NCBI GenBank assembly: GCA_029238555.1
Contig: JAQWFV010000087.1
Coordinates: forward strand, 1-11,579
Direction of reading: 5' to 3'
Length of the DNA: 11,579 bases
DNA from: Flavobacteriaceae bacterium
GTDB taxonomy: Bacteria; Bacteroidota; Bacteroidia; Flavobacteriales; Flavobacteriaceae
Each line of letters opens with the position of its first letter. Within the stretch, counting starts at the first letter, position 1. Below are positions 6,977 to 11,579 of this stretch, piece by piece. The position numbers and the translations under genes were made by a program. The notes beneath the pieces were generated by a model. It did no database searches. It saw nothing but the letters and a program-made list of their open reading frames with translations, and was not told where the DNA came from.

Positions 6977-7786
6977 TTATTTAGCCGCTCTAAAAGCTGC
7001 TTCTTCGTCAGAAGTAATGCCCAAAGCCTCATAGATATAATCAAAGGTAGAAAGTAACTCAGGTTTCCCATTAACAAGGGCTACATTGTGTTCGAAATGT
7101 GCGGAAGGTTTTCCGTCTGCCGTTAAGATGGTCCAGCCATCTTTGAGTTGGTTAATTCTATGGGTACCCATATTGGTCATAGGTTCAATGGCTACTACCA
7201 TACCTTCTATGAATTTTTTTCCTCTCCCCCTTCTTCCGTAGTTGGGCATTTCTGGATCCTCATGCATACTGGTTCCAAGTCCGTGTCCTACCAATTCACG
7301 GACTACACCGTAGCCGTGTTTCTCTGTGAATTCTTGTATGGCAAAACCTACATCTCCAACGCGGTTACCCGCCTTAAATGCTTCTATCCCTTTGTATAAA
7401 GAAGCTTTAGTTACCTCTAATAATTTTTTAATTTCTGGAGAAACACTGCCTACTTCAAAAGTATAGGCATGGTCTCCGTAAAAACCATTTTTTAGAGCAC
7501 CACAGTCAATGGAAATAATATCTCCTTCTTCTAAGGGCTTGCTGTTAGGGATGCCGTGTACTACTTGTGCATTAGGGCTCATACAAAGCGTGTTTGGAAA
7601 GTCGTATAATCCTAAAAAACCAGGAATAGCCCCGTGGTCTCTGATGAAAGTTTCAGCCAAAGCATCTAAGGTCAATGTACTCACTCCTGGTTTAACCTCT
7701 TTGGCTAACATGCCCAATGTTTTAGAAACAATTAGGGCACTCTCTCTCATGAGTTCAATTTCTTCTGCTGTTTTTATTTTGATCAT
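6977..7786 (-). CDS. map: Methionine aminopeptidase, type I
   Basis: This cytoplasmic metalloenzyme removes the initiator methionine from new proteins. At 269 residues it is the size of type Ia enzymes, with no N-terminal zinc-finger extension. The five metal ligands are visible: D94 (SIDCG), D105 (GDHA), H168 (VGHGLG), E201 (AIEPM) and E232 (FEHN). The substrate-pocket histidines H77 (VVHGIP) and H175 (MHEDP) are also present. The N-terminus MIKIKTAEEIELMRES is where the family normally begins, which supports this ATG. Its 20-nt separation from gpmI and the 9-nt gap to the methyltransferase gene indicate an operon. A copy of AGGAGG stands unusually close to the start codon. Confidence 0.97.
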   Translation of the reverse strand: MIKIKTAEEIELMRESALIVSKTLGMLAKEVKPGVSTLTLDALAETFIRDHGAIPGFLGLYDFPNTLCMSPNAQVVHGIPNSKPLEEGDIISIDCGALKNGFYGDHAYTFEVGSVSPEIKKLLEVTKASLYKGIEAFKAGNRVGDVGFAIQEFTEKHGYGVVRELVGHGLGTSMHEDPEMPNYGRRGRGKKFIEGMVVAIEPMTNMGTHRINQLKDGWTILTADGKPSAHFEHNVALVNGKPELLSTFDYIYEALGITSDEEAAFRAAK

Positions 7787-7787
7787 T

Positions 7788-7793
7788 CCTCCT
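7788..7793 (-). promoter_or_regulatory. AGGAGG Shine-Dalgarno-like site with 1-nt spacing before map
   Basis: On the minus strand AGGAGG is followed by one A and then the ATG of map. It is a consensus anti-16S match, but normal spacing is about 5-9 nt. The next in-frame ATG (Met13) would cut into the conserved N-terminal helix, so the motif does not point to a later start. In Bacteroidota initiation usually depends little on this motif, so it may be incidental or weakly functional. Confidence 0.35.
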
Positions 7794-7806
7794 GTTTTAA
7801 AGATGG

Positions 7807-9318
7807 TTATAGAAGACTTTTTCCTGTCATGACTGCCGGTTGTGGAATACCCATGAGCGCCAGTATGGTGGGTGCAATATCTCCTAAAACACCATTAGAT
7901 ACTTTTTTAATGTCTCGGTCTACCAGTATGAATGGAACTGGATTGGTGGTGTGTGCAGTATTTGGTGATCCATCAGGATTTCTCATGGTATCACAGTTAC
8001 CATGATCTGCAATGACCAAGACAGAATAGTCTTGTTTTTTAGCAGCTTCAATGACAGTTTGCGCACAGCTGTCTACTACTTCACATGCTTTTATAGCTGC
8101 TTGCATGTCTCCAGTATGTCCTACCATATCTGGATTGGCAAAATTTAAACAAATAAAATCTGCACTTGACTTTTCTAATTCAGGAACAATGGCATCTCTA
8201 ATATCATAGGCACTCATCTCTGGCTGTAAGTCATAAGTAGCTACTTTAGGAGATGGGCATAATAACCTCGTTTCTCCTTCGAAAGGAGTCTCTCTCCCGC
8301 CGTTGAAGAAAAAAGTGACATGGGGGTATTTTTCTGTCTCTGCAATCCTAATTTGCTTCTTAGCTGCATTAGCGACTACCTCGCCCAAAGTTTCTTCAAT
8401 ATTATCTTTATCAAAAATGACATGAACGCCTTTAAAAGAAGCGTCATAATTGGTCATAGTAACATAGTATAAATCTATTGCATTCATGTTTTGCTCATGA
8501 AAGTCTTGTTGGTTTAAGGCCTGGGTGAGTTCTCTACCTCTATCTGTTCTAAAATTAAAGAACAAGACCACGTCACCTTCTTTTATGGCGCTATTTGGCC
8601 CTGCATTTTCATTGATAATTGGTGCTAAGAATTCATCGGTCACCTCTGCTGTATAACTCGATTCTATGGCAGCTACCATATCAGTTGTTTTTGCGCCAGC
8701 CCCGTGAACCAGTAAATCGTATGCTTTTTTAACTCGTTCCCATCTATTATCTCTGTCCATAGCGTAATACCTACCTATTAGGCTCGCAAGTTTGGTTGGG
8801 GTATCTTTGCAAAAATCTATAAGTGCTTTGGTATAAGCGCTACCACTTTTGGGATCTACATCTCTTCCATCTGTAAAAGCATGTACATAACTCTCCTGAA
8901 CACCCGCCTCTTTTGCCGCTAAAATAAGACCGCGTAAATGACTAGTGTGACTGTGAACGCCTCCGTCAGATAGTAAACCCAAAAAATGAATGGGCTTATT
9001 GTTTTCTATGGCAAATGCAAAGGCTTCTTTGATCGCTTTTTGGTCTTTGAGGGTATTTTCCTTAATGGCCAAGTTAATCTTAGCCAAATCCTGATAAACA
9101 ATTCTTCCAGCACCTAGGTTCATATGTCCTACTTCCGAATTTCCCATTTGGCCTTCAGGCAATCCTACATGCATTCCATCTGTTCTGAGGTTGGCGTTTG
9201 GATAGTCTTTATACAATTGGTCTATATAGGGTGTATTGGCCTGATCTATGGCGGAGATACTAGGGTCTGGAGATTTCCCCCAACCATCTAGAATCATTAA
9301 AAGTGTCTTCTTGTTCAT
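7807..9318 (-). CDS. gpmI: 2,3-bisphosphoglycerate-independent phosphoglycerate mutase
   Basis: GpmI interconverts 3- and 2-phosphoglycerate in glycolysis and gluconeogenesis using two Mn ions and a phosphoserine intermediate. The 503-residue product is of normal length. Residues of the alkaline-phosphatase-like domain are present: D11 (ILDGWG), nucleophile S61 (GNSEVGH), D397 and H401 (NPDMVGHTG), D438 and H439 (ADHGN) and H456 (NTAHTTNP). The inserted substrate-binding domain has H122 (DGGVHSH), DGRD (150-153), R183 and R189 (GRYYAMDRD) and R257/R260 (FNFRTDRGRE). It begins at ATG 9318, after a 50-bp gap from the acetyltransferase gene. The gap is large enough to hold its own promoter, though I see no convincing one. 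It is followed closely by map. Confidence 0.98.
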   Translation of the reverse strand: MNKKTLLMILDGWGKSPDPSISAIDQANTPYIDQLYKDYPNANLRTDGMHVGLPEGQMGNSEVGHMNLGAGRIVYQDLAKINLAIKENTLKDQKAIKEAFAFAIENNKPIHFLGLLSDGGVHSHTSHLRGLILAAKEAGVQESYVHAFTDGRDVDPKSGSAYTKALIDFCKDTPTKLASLIGRYYAMDRDNRWERVKKAYDLLVHGAGAKTTDMVAAIESSYTAEVTDEFLAPIINENAGPNSAIKEGDVVLFFNFRTDRGRELTQALNQQDFHEQNMNAIDLYYVTMTNYDASFKGVHVIFDKDNIEETLGEVVANAAKKQIRIAETEKYPHVTFFFNGGRETPFEGETRLLCPSPKVATYDLQPEMSAYDIRDAIVPELEKSSADFICLNFANPDMVGHTGDMQAAIKACEVVDSCAQTVIEAAKKQDYSVLVIADHGNCDTMRNPDGSPNTAHTTNPVPFILVDRDIKKVSNGVLGDIAPTILALMGIPQPAVMTGKSLL

Positions 9319-9368
9319 CTTATTTCGTTTAAAGTGTAAAATTAACCACTAATACCTAATAGGGCAGC

Positions 9369-9860
9369 CTATTTGTGAATTTTTTTACTCATTTTAAAAT
9401 GAACCCCCACTCCTTGAATTTCAAATGTATCTCCATGAATATCATAGCCTAACTTTTCATAAAAACCCACAGCTTTTATTCTTGCATTCATCCAAATACC
9501 ATGATAACCAATCTCTTTTAGTTTTTGCTCTCCATAACTGAGTATAGCAGCACCAATTCCTTTTTTGTGGTGGTTTTTTAAAACAGCCATGCCCCTGAGT
9601 TGCATTTCACAAAGTTGACTAGGCGTGTTATTTTTGTGTTGTATCATAGAAGCATCGTTTTTAGTCGGAAAATAAGTAGGTTGTTTCATAAAACTGGCTA
9701 CTCCAACTAACTCAAAATTTAAGTATGCTCCCAAGTGAATGGTGCTCTCAAGGAGATCTCCCTCAAATGCACAACTTTCAATGGGTTTCCCCTCTCTGAG
9801 TTCAGGATGCCTCACTGGATAGGTTTGCGTGGCATTTATGACCTTAATGTCTAATCTCAT
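9369..9860 (-). CDS. GNAT family N-acetyltransferase
   Basis: This 163-residue protein has the Gcn5-related acetyltransferase fold, which transfers an acetyl group from acetyl-CoA to an amine. The core strand and pyrophosphate loop run from 86 to 107: MQLRGMAVLKNHHKKGIGAA. The K-K-G-I-G-A section fits the Q/R-x-x-G-x-G/A motif. NARIKAVGFYEKLGYDIHGDTF (125-146) matches the motif-B helix and following strand. The C-terminal VHFKMSKKI resembles ElaA-like single-domain members. Substrate cannot be assigned. Its ATG directly follows the TAG of the upstream gene, so the two are probably translationally coupled although their functions look unrelated. Confidence 0.88.
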   Translation of the reverse strand: MRLDIKVINATQTYPVRHPELREGKPIESCAFEGDLLESTIHLGAYLNFELVGVASFMKQPTYFPTKNDASMIQHKNNTPSQLCEMQLRGMAVLKNHHKKGIGAAILSYGEQKLKEIGYHGIWMNARIKAVGFYEKLGYDIHGDTFEIQGVGVHFKMSKKIHK

Positions 9861-11063
9861 CTACTGTTTAATTAAATATATATAGCCTTGTTCTATTTGC
9901 TTAGGTGCCTTTAAATGTACTATATAAAAATAAGTGCCTGTATAGTATGTGTCGTTTTTAATACGATCTTTCAATGATTTTAGATCTATTGATTTTAATT
10001 TAAACAGCATTACACCATAGCGGTCATACAACTGAAAATTAACCAGCCTATTTTTTGGATATTGGGTTAAATTGAGTTCACTATTAATTGGGTCCCCATT
10101 TAAAGTAAGGATAAAATTACCCAAAGCCTTGTATTCTGCATCGTATAAATAGCAATCGCATAGCACCCATTTAGAGAAATTACCTACTCTAAAAGGAAGT
10201 GTTTTTAAGGAATTATGGAATCTTGTATTTGCAGTAGTTTGTGTGTCAACTGAATTTGCCCCTGTTTTTATTTCTAGGGGGAGTATTTGCCAGTTCTGGT
10301 AGTTTTTGTTCCAGGCTGCTATTCCTTTGTGTTGTACGTTTAGGTCAGTATAAAATGATTGTTCACTAGGCCATTCAATTTGAACGTATTGGGCAGCTTC
10401 AGATTGAACTTCCCAATAGTGATTGGTATCCATCTCGGAAATTCCAGCCCTTGAGAGATAGTTTTGAGTACTGTAAGTATTCCCGAATTTCTGGTTGGCT
10501 TGCCCTGCGGTAGTCTTTATTTGAAGGCTTAGGGCAGGAGAAATATGGTCTATTGGTTCTGCAATATTTACCCCTAATGGCATAAATTCTTTATCTGAAC
10601 CAATGGGAAAAATAAATTCATGTTTGCCTGTGATCCCAACCCAACCCTGAATTAGATTAGGGGGTAGGATGTTTTGTATCCGGGCGTCTGCTCCAAGTTC
10701 AAGAAGGCTCTCTTTTTGGTCACTTACCATTATAGGGCCATTTAAAATTAGTGCATTACTCAGGTGCAACCTACCTAGGATTTCTATCCCTTTGGGCTTG
10801 TGAATGAAAAGATTTTGAATGTCTTGAGCGTACACTAAATCAAGGGTTTGCTTTTTAAGTCCTGAAAAGTGAATGCTATGAATATCGTTAGCATATTTTC
10901 TAATGATTAGTCTTCTGCCAAATACAGCAAAGGGATTCAGGGAGCCAATACTTACTGATTCGTGAATTACAGTAAGCTCTTGGGATCTTAAAAATTTACT
11001 GAAAATAAAGCTGCCAAATACCAGTAGTATAGTCGGTTTTGAAATGTATTTTCTCAGTGACAT
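9861..11063 (-). CDS. Secreted protein with gliding-motility-type (T9SS type-B-like) C-terminal domain
   Basis: This is a 400-residue putative surface protein. The N-terminus has basic residues and a hydrophobic stretch (11-25), consistent with a Sec signal peptide; the cleavage site is not clear. A central beta-rich region contains GWVGITGKHEFIFPIGSD (140-157), a block common in Bacteroidota adhesin-like proteins (W-x-x-V-x-G-x-Y-x-F-P-I/V-G). The last 90 residues resemble the gliding-motility-associated/type-B sorting domain. FQLYDRYGVMLFK (343-355) stands for the usual F-x-I-Y-D/N-R-Y/W-G-x-x-V/L-F, and TGTYFYIV (375-382) for P-x-G-T-Y-x-Y. The usual N-G-D-G-x-N-D-x segment is degenerate (LNGDPINSEL, 321-330) and the W-D/N-G between these blocks is missing. 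This predicts export by the type IX system. The ligand or function is unknown. Confidence 0.72.
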   Translation of the reverse strand: MSLRKYISKPTILLVFGSFIFSKFLRSQELTVIHESVSIGSLNPFAVFGRRLIIRKYANDIHSIHFSGLKKQTLDLVYAQDIQNLFIHKPKGIEILGRLHLSNALILNGPIMVSDQKESLLELGADARIQNILPPNLIQGWVGITGKHEFIFPIGSDKEFMPLGVNIAEPIDHISPALSLQIKTTAGQANQKFGNTYSTQNYLSRAGISEMDTNHYWEVQSEAAQYVQIEWPSEQSFYTDLNVQHKGIAAWNKNYQNWQILPLEIKTGANSVDTQTTANTRFHNSLKTLPFRVGNFSKWVLCDCYLYDAEYKALGNFILTLNGDPINSELNLTQYPKNRLVNFQLYDRYGVMLFKLKSIDLKSLKDRIKNDTYYTGTYFYIVHLKAPKQIEQGYIYLIKQ

Positions 11064-11161
11064 TTGTAGAATTTACTATATTTTTTTATATGTAGTTGTA
11101 GATATTGAGTCCGTCATTTGCCTAATTTGTTGCCAGAACTCACCTAATTTGCTGCCAGAAT
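11064..11161. other. Intergenic region with AT-rich segment and repeat remnants
   Basis: This 98-bp gap separates two minus-strand genes. The part nearest the 9861-11063 gene (about 11070-11095) is almost pure A/T and could hold promoter elements, but I see no clear TAnnTTTG-type -7 box. The other part consists of two of the three 22-bp repeat units listed separately. Reading on from the distal repeat copy in frame gives a short open stretch of about 20 codons to a TAG. That fits decayed former coding sequence. Confidence 0.5.
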
Positions 11162-11182
11162 TTACCTGATTTGTTGCCAATG
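11117..11182 (-). repeat. Three-copy 22-bp tandem repeat spanning the surface-protein stop codon
   Basis: Three units of exactly 22 bp share the minus-strand core TGGCARCAAATYAGG, located at 11165-11179, 11143-11157 and 11121-11135. Each core reads Trp-Gln-Gln-Ile-Arg in one frame. The first copy is the real C-terminus of the 11162-11579 gene and ends in TAA. The second ends in TGA. The third has CAA in place of a stop. Because 22 is not a multiple of three, each unit lies in a different frame. Cores differ by one or two bases from each other. Confidence 0.9.
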
Positions 11183-11579
11183 TTCTCCGTCGCTTTGAAT
11201 CCAAGTAACGCCTTGGGGAATTATATTTTCAGTCATAGTGCCGTAACTTAATCCTATAAAAGGGAGTTCTGTGTAAACATCATGACCGCTCAAGTTTTTT
11301 AAGCAGTACACCCGGCCTTTATTCTCTGAGGCTATAGGAAGAACAATAGTTTGTACTTCCTCATACAAAAGGACGGTATGGTGGTTTTCATTTAATGTAG
11401 AGGTTTGCGTGTGGCTTTGAGTGATTTTTAATGAAAGTGCCCCATTGACCTCTAAAAAGGAGTTTGTAGCAGATATTCCAATAGCCAAATGACCTTCCTT
11501 AGTGAGCCTCATTTTTTCTTGCCCTTTTGTGCTAAAAGCCAACTGATCTGCTGCCGCTCTGAATATACCTGTATTGGTG
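11162..11579 (-). CDS. Tail-fibre-like/GIGT-repeat surface protein, C-terminal part (5' end outside window)
   Basis: The frame is open to the window edge, so this is a 3' fragment. The TTG at 11542 is an internal Leu codon, because the codons before it read NTGIFRAAADQ and complete a known motif. Pattern elements in order are NTGIFR-x-x-A-D-Q-LAFST-x-G-x-E-x-MR, then HLAIGISATNSFLEVNG. These are variants of the N-T-G-I-Y-R, E-R-M-R-I and V-G-I-G-T...L-x-V-N-G motifs in long Bacteroidota surface proteins and phage tail fibres. The C-terminal 80 residues form a separate beta-rich cap ending WIQSDGEHWQQIR, like the LPAA...G-R-x-Y-x-I-K-N...SDG-x-x-W end domain of the same proteins. It sits just upstream of the gene with the gliding-motility-type domain. 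Confidence 0.75.
   Translation of the reverse strand, partial: TNTGIFRAAADQLAFSTKGQEKMRLTKEGHLAIGISATNSFLEVNGALSLKITQSHTQTSTLNENHHTVLLYEEVQTIVLPIASENKGRVYCLKNLSGHDVYTELPFIGLSYGTMTENIIPQGVTWIQSDGEHWQQIR

Noticed and set aside
7509..7832. Plus-strand open frame of 107 codons
   Set aside because: It is antisense to the conserved start of map and the end of gpmI, both clearly real; no domain is visible.
9337..9344. TAATTTTA (minus strand) as a -7 box for gpmI
   Set aside because: It matches TAnnTTTG only partly and there is no TTTG-like -33 element at the right distance. It is not better than chance in AT-rich DNA.
11070..11095. AT-rich near-palindrome before the secreted-protein gene as a terminator or operator
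   Set aside because: The arms are only about four A/T pairs around a T-run with no GC stem, so stability would be very low.
11540..11542. TTG as a start codon for a 126-residue protein
   Set aside because: The frame stays open to the window edge and the upstream codons (NTGIFRAAADQ) complete a known surface-repeat motif, so this is an internal Leu codon in a longer gene.
1..11579. CRISPR array, insertion sequence, prophage integrase, toxin-antitoxin or defence system
   Set aside because: I found no repeat-spacer pattern, transposase or integrase frame, tRNA, or typical defence gene. The only tandem repeat has three units and no unique spacers of CRISPR size.

Overview
The window looks like a chromosomal segment of a Bacteroidota bacterium, most likely a marine-type member of Flavobacteriia. 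Four things support this: a Na+-translocating NADH:quinone reductase (Na+-NQR) operon, a gliding-motility/T9SS type-B-like C-terminal domain, GIGT/LDVNG-type surface repeats, and moderately AT-rich DNA with almost no Shine-Dalgarno motifs. I cannot name the genus.

Positions 1-4788 (+ strand) hold the 3' tip of nqrA and complete nqrB, nqrC, nqrD, nqrE and nqrF, separated by 1-19 nt. They encode the membrane complex that passes electrons from NADH to quinone and exports Na+. The key cofactor residues are visible: FMN-threonine motifs in NqrB and NqrC, paired intramembrane cysteines in NqrD and NqrE, and 2Fe-2S, FAD and NADH motifs in NqrF. A strong intrinsic terminator follows nqrF at 4796-4825. 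Beyond it lie a small conserved-looking protein of unknown function and apbE, the flavin transferase that attaches FMN to NqrB and NqrC. Their start and stop overlap by 11 bp. The region therefore encodes the sodium pump, its maturation enzyme and a candidate accessory protein.

Positions 6191-11579 (- strand) converge on apbE with a 32-bp overlap of coding ends. In transcription order this strand carries: the C-terminal end of a tail-fibre-like/GIGT-repeat surface protein (entering from the right edge), a secreted protein with a gliding-motility-type C-terminal domain, a GNAT acetyltransferase, gpmI (glycolytic phosphoglycerate mutase), map (methionine aminopeptidase) and a class I methyltransferase. 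The last three are spaced 9-20 nt apart and look co-transcribed.

No CRISPR array, IS element, integrase, tRNA or rRNA was seen, and there is no defence system or other clearly novel multi-gene system. The points most worth a second look are the three-copy 22-bp tandem repeat built from the end of the surface-protein gene, the acidic tail on NqrE, the small NQR-linked protein behind the terminator, and the methyltransferase whose N-terminal zinc-ribbon and SAM-loop signatures are altered.
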